DNA from: Argentina anserina | Taxonomy: Eukaryota; Streptophyta; Magnoliopsida; Rosales; Rosaceae | NCBI RefSeq assembly: GCF_933775445.1 | Contig: NC_065872.1 | Location: 3,844,001-3,908,000, forward strand | Length of the DNA stretch: 64,000 nt | Reading direction: 5' to 3' | In this document: positions 12,100 through 24,188 of the stretch, piece after piece | Layout: every line of letters begins with the position of its first letter | Numbering within the stretch: the stretch's first letter is position 1 | Translations under genes and position numbers: made by a program | The notes under the pieces: generated by a model | Databases searched by the model: none | What the model was told of the DNA's origin: nothing | What the model saw: only the letters and a program-made list of their open reading frames with translations

Positions 12100-15000
12100 C
12101 TATTCCTTCTGGAAGAAAGACAGAACAAGGTCCGTATGTACAGAAAAGAGTTGGGTGTCCACAAAAAGCTGCATAGCATTCAGGGAAGACAAAGATGCAT
12201 CAGTAAGCCTTCAGCTTTTATATTATGCATCCATAATATGCACTGAAGCAAGATTACAAGTCACTTTCAAAGTAAAGAGTACAGGATGTTAATATCAGGC
12301 CTAATATCTACATGAATTGATTAGAAAACTTATTTTCTTCATTGTGACATTTTATTATAATCACAAATAATACCGAAAGCGACACCATCAATTTCTTGAC
12401 CACGGCTGTGGCCCAAATTCAGAAAGAGGAACCAAGTTGTGTCTCTTTCAGAGCTTAGTGTGATAGTGTCACTTCATTGTTTTCTTTTGGCTCTACTGAA
12501 TTCAGAAATCACCAAAAGCTACGGAGTTTAAAGGAATAATGTGTTTGTATAACTTAAAACAAATACATACATGCATACAGTCCTGAACAGCTAGCAAATT
12601 CTCCAAGTTATAAACGATAAGCATTTAAGAGTCAGATCACCAAAAAACAAAATATAAGAGGGATTGTCAAGGAACAGACCTTCATAAATGGCCGATCGTG
12701 ATTAGGAAATGAGTCGATGAAACTCTCTTTCAGAAGTAGTGATACCTAATTAGAAGGATATAAACGTCAGATCTGCAGAGCTTACTTTGATTGTTTTCTA
12801 AATCAAGTACAGGAGCACAGTACGAAAAAATGTGCCTATACATATAAATGCTCAGTGCATCTACAGATTAGCAATTTCACATTTAATAGGACGAGGCTAT
12901 TTGATCTAGACTGTTTTGTGTACAACATTAGAGCCCAAACAAAATAGTATATAAACTGACACTCCTTCACACTTGTATGGGCTTAAGCTCATGAAACTTT
13001 ACATCACAAATGAACATGAAGATATTTTTGAAATTAGCATTGGCCAACTTTACTCTAATCCCAACCCTGGAACATGAATGGGGCACTAGGCCCTACAGAA
13101 CATTGCAGTGCTTTGCAGAATGTCATATGCAACCTACATACAACAGATGAATTATCAATATCGTTGAAACATACTCACCTTATCATCATTAGATTGTACA
13201 TTTGTAATTGTATGTGAACGGAGATTAGAGCAAAGAGAATCCAAGTAAGATCTTAAAACTCTTAGGAAATTTTTGGCAGCTTCAACCTACACATAACAGA
13301 TGTACAAAATTAACAATAACTGACAAGAAAGGAAGAGAATGATTTTGACTCTGACAAAAAGGGAAAAGCCGAAAATACCTGTTCATCAGTGCACTCATAC
13401 ACTGGTCTTTTCCTGGCCAAAAAACTCTCTCCGACAAGCTTTGCATGATAAGGACTTAATTCTGAAAATAATTCCCGATGTTTCGGCAAATGAGGTATCG
13501 TTGGTGACTTCACCTATTGCATCATCATGAAATTAAAGCATTAGATTCCAGGATTACTCTATCATAGCCTTATTATTTTTCTGTTTCAACTGGGTGATAA
13601 TTGCATTGTAGACACAATAAGTATGTAGAAGGTAGAAAATCTACTAAACACAAGATACACCAAAATAACAATACTATGCTGAGAACAAACTTCTGATATG
13701 TTTCATATTTTTGAAAGGGCTTCTGATATGTTTCATTAGAATAAAAGTCTACGCAACATAGAAGAAACAAATATACTAGAAATAGTTAACAGAACATGTC
13801 AAAATTTGTGCTTTGGTCATTGCAAGGCACATGGTCAACAACTAGCCTGAGCATATTGAACTTGCAGTACAAATTAAGAATATACATTGCTCAACACAAC
13901 AGACCTGGTTCTTGTTGGCATCAACCAGAATTACATTAGACAGTTTTGACTGTACTTCAGGTGTTTTGTTCTTCACCCCCACCTACAGGAGAGAAGTACT
14001 ATCAATAAAGGATCAAATGTCATTTATAGTACAACAAGAGTCTAAAAGAAAGCAAGCACTTGACAAGGGATAAAAAGACGAAATGCCTGGGTTATCACAT
14101 TTCCCCATGGGTAAAAAAAAAAACAAATAAAACATAGATTCTGACTTTCCATGGAAGGGTATTAAGCACATACACTTGCCACTTCATTTACAAGTCTAAC
14201 AAACAATGATTAAAGAATATGGTGAACAGTTCAATAAATTTGTTTGCAAATAATAAATCGTGGGAAGGTTCCAGTACGGAGCACTAATATGAAGAAAATC
14301 TGAAGAACCAAATAAACCAAATTTGTGCTCAGATCAGTGTATAACAGTCAATAAATTGAGAACTCACTATGTAAGGAACAGGTGCATCCAAAAAGTCCAT
14401 CATGTCACTCGGTAAAACCTGCCAAATTTATGCAGGTTTAGTGTTCACATGAAAATAGATATGCAAGTACTGTCTGTATGTCTTTAGAAAGCGATTTATC
14501 ATGGGGAAAGTCTCATACTGGCATTAGTAGGCTTTGCCACTGGTATGGACGAATCAGAGGGATAATGGACAACACCGAAGCAGATAAGACACCCTGGACA
14601 GTAGAAAAGATAATATATAAAAATCGAGTCAAGTAACTGAATAATCAGAAAACTGTAACAAGTATGTTATTTATGAATCTTGTAAAATTACTCCAATAGT
14701 TCAGACCTAAACTGAAATATAGCATGTAAATCAGTAAATTACATACCAAATTGGAACAAATAATGACAATTTGCTTCTCCAACAACGCCCCAGCAAACAT
14801 TGCTAATACCTGGATATTGTAAAAGAATCAATAAGCTATAAGAAAACAGTATCGAAGTACAGACGTACAACCAACAATCAATATAAGATGTCAGGTAGTA
14901 AACATTCTGACTGAACAAAGCAACAACTGATTCCCGAGGGAGGGTATCATTCTGCTCTGACAACAGTAATTCATATTAGAGATACAGAGGAGCTTTCAGA

Positions 15001-18000
15001 TTGATTTTCAATGTAAGGTATAAATGTGTTAAGTAATTTGCTCATTCAAAATTTCTACTGTCAATTCATCATTACAGAAACTAGTTTAAAATATACTATG
15101 CACATAAGAAGATAGATATTCCTTGGCATATGTAATTCAAAAAAGAAAAGAAATCAACATATTAAACATGTTTTGAAGTAGTCAACTACTTCCAAGGGGA
15201 ACAAAACCAATATAATTAGTAAGTTAAGAGAATTCCAAAGTAACTAACATTTTCAAGACGAAGGGAGCCACATATGCATGCAATTGCCCACACTGATAAT
15301 GCAGTTGCTTCCTCCTCTGCCAGGAGTGCACTGTGTGCCTGATAGAAACCAACAACAGCACAATTCATGTCAGGATCACAGAATAATCTACAGGAATAAG
15401 TTAACCCAATTCAACCACACTTGAAAATGGAAATTTTTTATTACTATCTTCACAGTTTACCTCAGCAAATTCTAGACTTGTACTACAGGACCTCAAATCA
15501 ATGGTTGAGCCACCAATATGTAAAACTGTTTCATCTGGTCTATGATATTCCAAGGGATGCAGGTGCTCCAAAGGATGAAATCTAATTGTGGAACCTCTGG
15601 CAGGGCAACGTAACTGGTAGTACTCACTTATTATTTGTAGTGATCCATGATCGTTTGCCTAGAACAATGGGAAAAAATGACATCAGGCAATGTCAGACTA
15701 AAGATTCAAATAAAAAACTTACAAATCATATATAGGTACTTCAAGGAGAATAACGCACCTTTGCCCATTCAAGAATGTCAAGGAGATCAGAGTCATCTTG
15801 GCCAGAGAAAGATGTCTCTTCTGTCTCTATATCATCGACATCACTCCTAAAATTCCTGTCTTCACTAGGAGAACCCTGAAAACTGCATAAAAGACTTCTA
15901 AATGGCATAAGTACAGCATCTGTGCAACTGCTATGCTCCAAAATTAGTTTGGAACAGATAAATGATAACATTTAACAAAAATGCGCAACAAAAAAAAATG
16001 TTATACCTGGAGGAAGAATCAGAACTTTCATACTGGTAGTAACGTAAGAGAGGTAGAACAGCATTTGGTAATCGCCTTTCAAAAGCAGGCTTGTTTGTAG
16101 AGAAATCATCAGCATAGATCTCACAATGTTCTGCATTTGGCACACGAGATTCTATCTTGGAACTAGCCATCTCGGTTTCAGGATCAATTGGAACAACTAC
16201 ATTTCCAATGATGCTGTTCTTCATCAAGACACAGTCGACATTAACCATTTGACGCTCTTGATGGATTCCATCATCTCCAACTCCCACAGGTGATGAATCT
16301 TTTTGGCTTGTCTGACAAGATTCTGCCGCGCCATTTACTATGTCCCCTGTTCTACTATTTAGTGCTCCACTGTCTTGAATGTCTTCTGTGATCTCGTCTA
16401 TATTTTCATCATTTCTAAAGTCCTTTGGGGAGTCCAAATCTAACAGACCAATACCTTTTATTAATCGTTCCAACCTTTCTTCTGTGAAGATACTGCAGGA
16501 AAATGCAAAACCAAATTGAGTAATGAGATGAACTAATAGTTGTTTGTTTTCTTACAGGAAACAAACAACTATACGAATTTTAGTGTTGGTATGAGATAGT
16601 AAAGATGGTTTTCTAATGCGACCAATCAATAATGAAGCATATGTATTGCCTAAAAGCTACAGAAACTACCACCCAGGCACTCAACTACTTTGGAACGGAG
16701 TTTTCTGACTTTTGCTAGATAGGACAGTAATCAATTTAAGATCCAGGAACCTTTAGCCACCTTTTTTTTTCCTCCCTATTTGAACCAAGATACGAGACTC
16801 ATACAATTTCATATTTCCATATCAATAATATGTCATACATATGGCGCTTTATTAAATACCAGAAGGACACATTCTCTACAAAGTTATAAGTACAGAGCGG
16901 ATTATCTGAACTTTTAATTTGAAAAGTAAATGCCGAACATGGATATATATATATATATATATATAAGCACTGTAGGAAAACCCAATATATACACACCTAT
17001 TCAATACACCAAAATGTAACTCAAAGGCAGGAAGCCTCGAGAGGATGCAATAACATCTTCTAGTAGTTAATATATGACGGCTCAGAGATGGGCGATAGGG
17101 ATGTTTTTCTGAAATCATGGAAAGCAAACCAGAGGGTTTTTGCACCAATTCTTCCACCAACACACAGCATCCATACAGAGTTGAATCATCAGCAACCTTC
17201 AGACCAAAGTTTGTATAGAATGAGTCATCAAGAAATAGAGAACTTGATTCACAACTAGTAAATCAACTTGTTCAGGTTAAAGAGAAAAGAATAATATTCA
17301 TGATGTCATACATTCATGGCAGAATCAGCTTGAAATACTCAAATATTGTTTTACTTATTTTTAACCGAAAACCCATGAAGTCCCATCGAAGTGTAATCAA
17401 ACACAATGAACCATTAATCCTCTTATATTTGTTTTGCTATCTATTAACAATCACTCTTTGCATTGTAATCCAACTTAGAGTTTCTCTTTGAAGGCTATAT
17501 GTTGTCCGAACTAATATTATAGTTTCCCTATGACAACTGTGATGATTCTATGATCCCACACCAGTTTATATCACAAATTCCACAGAATATCAAGGTTATA
17601 GAGAAAACTTGCAACAAGATTCAGGACATTCTAGTCAAAGATGAATCATGGAGACAGAACATTTCGAATTACCTGTAACCTGAATACAAAGGATAGGTCG
17701 CTTTGTTTAAAATGCTCCTGCATATACACACAATGTCAAGGAGTGTATAAAAAGGTGCACATAATACAAATTAAACCAAATAAAAAGAAGTCTAAATTAT
17801 AGATTAGTTTTATAAGAACTAGCTTTACAACTCTGCCACAGCTGAATAACTCAGCACTACTATCTTGTAATTAATATTTTTATTTCTGAAAATCTACCAT
17901 CTTGTCTCTAGGATGAAGAACCACAGAGAGTTATGCTACGGCCTTTCTAGAACCTTAGTAACTTAATCTGGCATTTGCAATTTAATACTACGTTTTAGAT

Positions 18001-19438
18001 AGAAACACAAGAACTTTGAGGGTTTATACCCACTCCAACTAAATTTTTGAGCAACACTTTCCTGAGTGGATCCACTAAAATATAGAAAGAAAGGGAAAAA
18101 GACTTCAAGCTTGAGATGGAACTGGATACATTTCTGGCAAAAAAAACTTGTTGAAGACTGGTTGTTAAAAACGCGCACACATTATTTCATAACAATATCA
18201 TATAGCCAAGCATTATACCTGCCCCAGAAGAATTTCATTCAATTCACTCATGGAAGGAGTTTTCTCTACAGCATGAACCTGAAGTCATTATAATCCATGG
18301 TGTCAATATAGAATATAATGACTAACTGATATAATCAGCATATGCACCCAATAAAAATTTAAAATAAGGAAACAAATCAAATAGTACACAAACATAGCCA
18401 CATGGGACAAAAATATACATGTATCAGAGTAGATATAATACATATACACCCTTTACTAAAAGTACAGCTCAATAATTATGACTCAGAAGTCTCAACCAAT
18501 TTGAATTTGAGTAATGTTACTATTGCCTACAAGATTAGGCGATTGAAGATCCAGAAATCAGAAAATAAATAATTACAGTGTTGCATTTCCAAGTTGTGTG
18601 TCCTATTCCACTTGGACGTGATAATAAACGAGCCGATCAATTCAAAACGGCAATAATCCGTAGAAAAAGTGGCTCACCTCTAAGCCTCCTGGGAAGCAAA
18701 ATGAAATGAGATCCTTGTATTGGAGAGGCAACTGTTTTTCCGGAGGGTAAACCAATAACACCTGAAGGTAGAAATGGTTAATACCATCCGGTATTTAAAT
18801 GACTTCCAAACATCAGTTTGCAGATCTATTGTACATTCGGCAACAAAGAGACCCCACCTGAGGTTCAATATTGGGTTCTACCCGAGACTGATTCTGGTTA
18901 CCAAGTGCACTTCTCAGTTTTCCTGGACTATCAGACTTTCTAGCAAAATATTGCCTTTGGAGTGCTTGGATATCACTGTTAGGGTGAAGGCCTACAACAA
19001 CCAGGCTCTCGAAAAGCCTTGTTGGCTCCTTTAAAGACCTATGATCCTGCACACTTAAATAGTCCAGATGTTACAAAATCTATTTGGATAAAACTTTTGC
19101 TTTGATAGTGCACCAAACATGAATGGACCCTAAGCGAAACTGCATACCAAGTGCTGCAACTGAAAATTCGCCCATTGACGCTTCTGGCTAGTCAAAACTT
19201 CCGGATTGTAAGTTCTTCCCGTTTTCACTTCAGGAGGACTGGAGAAGCCTTTTAACACTTTATTAACTTGGCGCTGTAGTCTTTGAAGTGGACTCCCACC
19301 ATCTTCTTCTTTCAACGAATACACAACCGATGGCCGTGGGGCAGTAGCAGCTGCGACTGCTCTTGCGACATCTTCTGTAGTTTGCGTGAAAAACAAACTC
19401 CCCCAACCAGGGCTGTTAGACTCTTCACTCTTCTCCAT
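12100..19438 (-). CDS. DENN-domain protein (uDENN/cDENN), 803 residues
   Basis: DENN proteins act as exchange factors for Rab GTPases in membrane traffic; the plant members of this type are little studied. Eighteen coding exons on the minus strand: 19148-19438, 18858-19046, 18678-18761, 18219-18278, 17673-17717, 16997-17196, 16007-16492, 15759-15882, 15461-15658, 15249-15338, 14747-14809, 14519-14593, 14368-14418, 13905-13982, 13379-13513, 13179-13286, 12680-12745, 12100-12168. All introns are GT-AG and the sum is 2412 nt. uDENN-type blocks include LLVYPPEKQLPLQYKD and ISFCFPGG, then YGCCVLVEEL with LTTRRCYCILSRLPAFELHF. An acidic variable insert (exon 16007-16492) precedes the cDENN core from about residue 560 (LAMFAGALLEKQIVI, IIPLIRPYQWQSLLMPVLP, FLDAPVPYIVGV). 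It ends in a dDENN-like tail, HTDLVLSFFQKE. The ATG is the first after an inferred 5'-UTR intron. Arabidopsis At5g35560 seems the nearest relative (from memory). Confidence 0.9.
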
Positions 19439-19455
19439 ACTATAATGCTTCCCTC

Positions 19456-19981
19456 CTATCACAAAAACCAAACGGTGAGAACAACTCACCCCTTACAAGT
19501 ACACATCACTGCAAAATTTCATAGTCAAACTAAATCAACGATAACAGTCCCCCACAGCACGTATACCTAGCACCCCTACATGCATACTTCAATCTCTCAT
19601 CACATGAATTTCCAGCATATCTAAACTTGCATAGATGAAGCATTAATTCGAGAAAGAAACTAATTCCGGAGCTGGATATAAGCTCGAAAATCAAATCAAA
19701 TCCGATTATCAGGCTCAGAAAGCTAAGCAAGCTCCACCGTTCATTCATCAGTCTTAAAAATTCATCACCTAATTTCTTCCTACAATCCTATCCATCTATT
19801 TCAGTTTCACCAAGCTCAAAATGAACCAGAAAAAAAAAATACAGAGAACAAAAATTCAAATTCCTGGTATGAATTTACACGTTTACTTCATAATCTGACC
19901 GACCAAATATCATCGCAAACAATTGAACACCGATCATTATCTCGAAAACGGAAAACCGAAAAGCGGAAACTACATGCTCAC
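19456..19981 (-). other. Predicted 5'-UTR intron of the DENN-domain gene
   Basis: On the minus strand a GTGAGC donor (first base 19981) and a GTGATAG acceptor (last base 19456) bracket AT-rich DNA, with a CT-rich, gene-like leader upstream at about 19982-20140. Splicing would bring the leader to within 17 bases of the start codon. Inferred from sequence only. Confidence 0.6.
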
Positions 19982-20029
19982 CTCCGAGTGGCTACGAATC
20001 CAAAACGACGAAGGAGGAAAACAGAAATA

Positions 20030-20059
20030 TCAGAGGGAGAAATCGGCGGTGGCGGCCAT
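20030..20059 (-). promoter_or_regulatory. Possible uORF in the DENN gene leader
   Basis: In the predicted upstream leader exon an ATG in good context (TTATGGCCGCC) opens nine codons, MAATADFSL, and closes with TGA well before the main start. If the transcript begins upstream of 20060 this small frame would be met first by scanning ribosomes. Confidence 0.45.
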
Positions 20060-20149
20060 AACAAAGCTGATGATTTTTAGAAGAGGGTCCTCAACGGCAG
20101 AAAGGAGAAGAGAACGAGGAGGACGGTATAGAGTCACTCCGCGTTAAAT

Positions 20150-22295
20150 AAATTTAATAATTTCAATTCCAAAGTGTTTTCGGACCAAAAATAATATATA
20201 TATATACTTAGATTTAGAGGAGGAAGAAGAAGAAGAGGACGGTCAGCAGCGTCAGTTTCTTTTTTGGTTTTTTTGTAACGGTGTCAAAACTCGTCTTCTA
20301 ATTATTTAGATGAAAGTCATATGTCTTAGATTAACTATGGTATAACTAATATTATTTATATAAATTAATAACACAAGTTAAAAATAAATTAATAATTAAT
20401 TTTAAAAAATTAAAAATTAATTATAATATAACTATAATAAGTGAAAATGACACGTAGTTTTCATGTAAGTGGATGGGCACGAAAGTGGTTAAAAAAGATG
20501 GTCAGCCAATTTATTTTGAGAGTAAGGAGGTATAAGACGCGCACCTTTTTGATAGATTCTTAGAACACGTGATACATTTAGCATTTACTAACAATAATTT
20601 CAGAATTTCTTGATATTAAGATAGAAAGAGCAAAAAAACGATATTTACATCAATCATATTACAAATAGGTACCATGAGAATTGAACCTAAGATATCTATA
20701 TCAACGATTATTCTTATTCTTATCAACCTTACATAATACAGTTCGTCGGATTTTTTTCATAATCAACATTAAAGAGCTATTTTAATTATTATTTTTCCAA
20801 CATTTTTTATGATTGTTAGAGTATGTGTGGCATGATGAGGGTGACAAAATTGTCTCCTTGCCACTCATGTTGTTATGAAGGGACCACAAAGCACTTCATT
20901 TGTAGATTAGAGGCAAGTTGATGACTACCAACATGGCAACGTCATGGTTAAGGACATAGGACACTGTTGGGGTATGGTAATGTTCATTTTGTTTATATCT
21001 TTTTGGCTTTGGGAATTATAATCTATTTTTAGCCATTGGATAATTTAGTTTAGGTGGTTGAACCATTTGCACCTAAGAAATCATAGCACACAAAGAAAGA
21101 GAACCCGAGGTAAAAAAAAAAGAGTAAGGGGTGGAATAGTACAATCCAGTAGGGTAAAATTGATGGTTTTACTAGATACGAATGAAATTGCATTAGAAGC
21201 AATTATAGCTGTTATATCGAACTTAATGGTAATGAGATGATGTGAAGTTAATAGTGTGTGGGGAATAAAAAAAGAAGAATGAAATTGCAAGCTAACTTCT
21301 TTTTAATTTTTTTTCCTTTTCATAAATTAAGTGTAAGGTTGGTTAGTTAGAGTCGTTGATCTCATATTAATTGACTTTCATGTTTCAGGATCCATTGCCA
21401 TGTGGAACAGATTAATGCTTCTCCCATCTCGGTGAACCTCTTTGTTGTAAATCACACAAACATGTCATATGATGAAAATAGTTCATTTATAAATCATAAT
21501 TTGTTGTCTTTGTGGTAATGTAAGAACTTATGCTTTCGACAAAAACAACTTTGGTTGGTAATTCATGTTCATTTATAAATCACCATTTGTTGTCGTTGTG
21601 GTGATGTAAGAACTTTTTCGGAAAACACTACTTCGGTTGATAATTCGTGACCTACTTTGGCTATAAGATGGTTTACTTGTTGTTGATAATTTTTAAAATG
21701 TATATGTTCCGCATATATAAGTTCGTGAGTGACAATTGTGATTTCTCCAGAGCTACCCGTAAGCTGATATACACTAGTTCTTATTGAACACGTTTGCAAG
21801 TGTACTGAGTGTAGGAAAACATGGATCTTTAGTTCACCTCATTTTACTGAAATCATACCAAGAATAGTTAAGAGATTAGCTAACGGTGGAAATGACGGAG
21901 TTAGCTAGCCATACATGACTTTTTACTCCCATAAGGCACAAACATGTGAAGCTGACTTTTGTGTCGCAAATCACAGAGCACAAGACCAAAACCAGCGAGC
22001 AAAATGCAACTATTTGGGAGTCTCAAGCGGATCTCATCTCTTGTGATGAGTTCATACAATGCATTTGCATGCCGATAATGATGTATAACAAATTAAAACG
22101 GAGAAAAAGTCATTGCTTCCACGGCTCTCCCTTTTTAAAGATCTGGACCGCAAACGGCATGCGTTGATTATTATATCATTATCTTCAGTTCTTCACCCCG
22201 CATAAGCCTAATTAGCTACTCGCAAACCAATTCCAACGTCAAATATTATACAGATATTTTCTCTAAACCTTAGCTAGCTTTCTCTTATTCTTTAA
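20150..22295. other. AT-rich intergenic region with one tandem duplication
   Basis: The left end is the DENN gene promoter side (GAA-rich tract near 20220-20240). The middle has no recognisable gene. Two 86-bp direct copies lie at 21481-21566 and 21567-21652, diverged by a handful of substitutions. Open frames here are short and unrelated to known families. Confidence 0.55.
21481..21652. repeat. 86-bp imperfect tandem duplication
   Basis: Both copies start GTTCATTTATAAATCA and contain TTTGTTGTC and ATGTAAGAACTT in the same order. They differ at several positions, so the duplication is not recent. Confidence 0.8.
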
Positions 22296-22840
22296 TGACA
22301 CGTTTACTTACTCGGAATGAAATTAATATGGAATAGGAATCGGAAGGAATGAGAGACGGAATGGAATAATATGGAGGAATAGGAAAGAAACTAGTTACGA
22401 TTGTTGTTGTTTACTTGTAATAAGGAATCAGAATTAAATTTAAGTTAATTACCAAAATACCCTTTTACAAATAGGAAAAAACTCTCTTTAGTGTTTCCTT
22501 TACAACAACACTTGATCAAAATATGTATTTAAGTAGGTCATTTTGTACCTATGGCTAATTAAGTAGAGGTTTATTAAGGTCATTTTGTATCTATGGCTAA
22601 CCAAACACAACTAATATAAGTAGATGGGTAAGGATATTTTTGGAAGAAATGTTCATTCCCTCTCATTGCCTCCCATTCCCACCTCCCTCCTTGGTATTAC
22701 AATTCCATGACATTTTCCGGAATCAGAATGAATTTTGGAGGTGGGTCCCACCACGAATTCCATTCCTCTTGGCAAGTAAACGCCGGAATGGAATTGATTC
22801 CAGCGGAATACAACTCCATTCCAAGTAAGTAAACATGCCA
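22296..22840. mobile_element. Non-autonomous Harbinger/Tourist-type MITE, 545 bp
   Basis: The left end TGACACGTTTACTTACTC and the reverse complement of the right end, TGGCATGTTTACTTACTT, form an imperfect terminal inverted repeat, continued by GGAATG. The trinucleotide TAA flanks both sides (22293-22295 and 22841-22843), the target duplication typical of PIF/Harbinger elements. The interior is rich in GGAAT/ATTCC motifs and has no transposase. Confidence 0.85.
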
Positions 22841-22865
22841 TAATTGTGAAAGTGTGGATATATAT

Positions 22866-23006
22866 ATATATACCGGCTTTCCTTTAGCTGTGTGGTTGAG
22901 TGCTTTGCCTTATTCCCGAGCTAACGGGGTTCGAAAGCTGGTATAGTGGTGGTGGTGGTGGCGACTGATTGTGGATCTTGTTTGATCACCAAAACCCAAA
23001 ATCAAA
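22866..23006 (+). mobile_element. tRNA-derived SINE insertion
   Basis: An 18-bp direct repeat, GAAAGTGTGGATATATAT, lies on both sides (22848-22865 and 23007-23024). Inside is a tRNA-like head with an A box (TAGCTGTGTGGTTGAGTGC) and a B box (GGGTTCGAAAGC) at normal pol III spacing, then a short unrelated body with (GGT)n. The exact 5' edge is blurred by a TA run. Long TSD plus internal promoter fits LINE-mediated SINE insertion. Confidence 0.78.
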
Positions 23007-23171
23007 GAAAGTGTGGATATATATTAAGCAAATACGATATCCGAACATTAACTTTCACAAAAATGAGTGAAACCTAATGTTTGAAGTCAATATTTGCTTA
23101 ATATTTCGTAGTCTCTTTGTTTGAGGCAATCACGAGTCATTTTCTTTTGTAAATCTCAAATCAGACCTCAA

Positions 23172-23522
23172 TGTCACGGACCTAGCCATTCGGCTGCCAC
23201 ACTTGGTCCATGCGGCGCTCCATCCCCATGGAGCCAGCCTTATCCAACGGGGCAATACACTGGTTTCGCCCTGCCTTGAGCTCATCAGGGGGATCGGCTC
23301 CAGACCCCTACCTGTGTGTAGGGCGGCCAACTCGCCTCTTTGACGTTAAGTCCTCGACTAGCAACAAGCTCTCCGAATTTAACCGGGTCGGCATGCTTGA
23401 ACCCCTCGGAAGGAGCAGCCATATATCTCCCACACATTGAATCTTGGAGCAAATCCCATATATGCATGAAGTTCTTTCAACCAGCAGCCCACGATCGACA
23501 CTCCCAAAATAGGGACGTGACA
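23172..23522 (-). repeat. 3' LTR of the TRIM element
   Basis: This is the downstream LTR in element orientation. It is nearly identical to the copy at 23835-24184, with TG...CA ends. Open frames running through it on either strand are chance frames. Confidence 0.93.
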
Positions 23523-23820
23523 TCCTCCCCCACCAAACTTGGTGTACGTCCTCGTACACAACATCCTCCCTTGCGGCCCGCGCATTCCTTGTGCGCCCGC
23601 GATGCCTAGAGCGACGAAAATGAGTTCCCAAATATCTTCCACCCAACAATGACTTCGCGCCGGATCTCTCTTGTCCTGGACATTGCCACGGATCTTCTCG
23701 TCCGGTCCTCCCCTGGAGGCGACCCTGCCTACTCGACTCCCCCGCGGAGCCCCCCGTATCTTGGGGACACGGCGACACGTGTGAGCGTTTGGCGAACACA
23801 ACGACAGCGATGTTGAGGTG

Positions 23821-23832
23821 GCTCTGATACCA
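23821..23832 (-). other. Primer-binding site of the TRIM element (tRNA-iMet type)
   Basis: The minus strand reads TGGTATCAGAGC, the usual plant LTR-element match to the 3' end of initiator methionine tRNA. It fixes the element's direction. Confidence 0.92.
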
Positions 23833-23834
23833 CT

Positions 23835-24184
23835 TGTCACGGACCTAGCCATTCGGCTGCCACACTTGGTCCATGCGGCGCTCCATCCCCATGGAGCCAG
23901 CCTTATCCAACGGGGCAATACACTGGTTTCGCCCTGCCTTGGGCTCATCAGGGGATCGGCTCTAGACCCCTACCTGTGTGTAGGGCGGCCAACTCGTCTC
24001 TTTGACGTTAAGTCCTCGACTAGCAACAAGCTCTCCGAATTTAACCGGGTCGGCATGCTTGAACCCCTCGGAATGAGCAGCCATATATCTCTCACACATT
24101 GAATCTTGGAGCAAATCCCATATATGCATGAAGTTCTTTCAACCAGCAGCCCACGATCGACACTCCCAAAATAGGGACGTGACA
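23835..24184 (-). repeat. 5' LTR of the TRIM element
   Basis: This is the upstream LTR in element orientation, one base shorter than its partner because of a G-run indel. Confidence 0.93.
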
Positions 24185-24188
24185 TCAA

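Larger units (their letters stand above)
23172..24184 (-). mobile_element. TRIM-type miniature LTR retroelement, complete, with TSD
   Basis: Two LTRs of 351 bp (23172-23522) and 350 bp (23835-24184) start TGTCACGGACC and end GACGTGACA. The 312-bp interior has no coding capacity. Read on the minus strand, a primer-binding site TGGTATCAGAGC (complement to initiator tRNA-Met) lies two bases after the first LTR, and a purine tract GGTGGGGGAGGA precedes the second. TCAA flanks both sides (23168-23171, 24185-24188). I count five substitutions and one single-base indel between the LTRs, so the insertion is fairly young. Confidence 0.93.

Noticed and set aside
23172..23522. Cassandra-type TRIM with a 5S rRNA promoter in its LTR
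   Set aside because: I looked for the 5S box A and box C wording and did not find a convincing match in the LTR.
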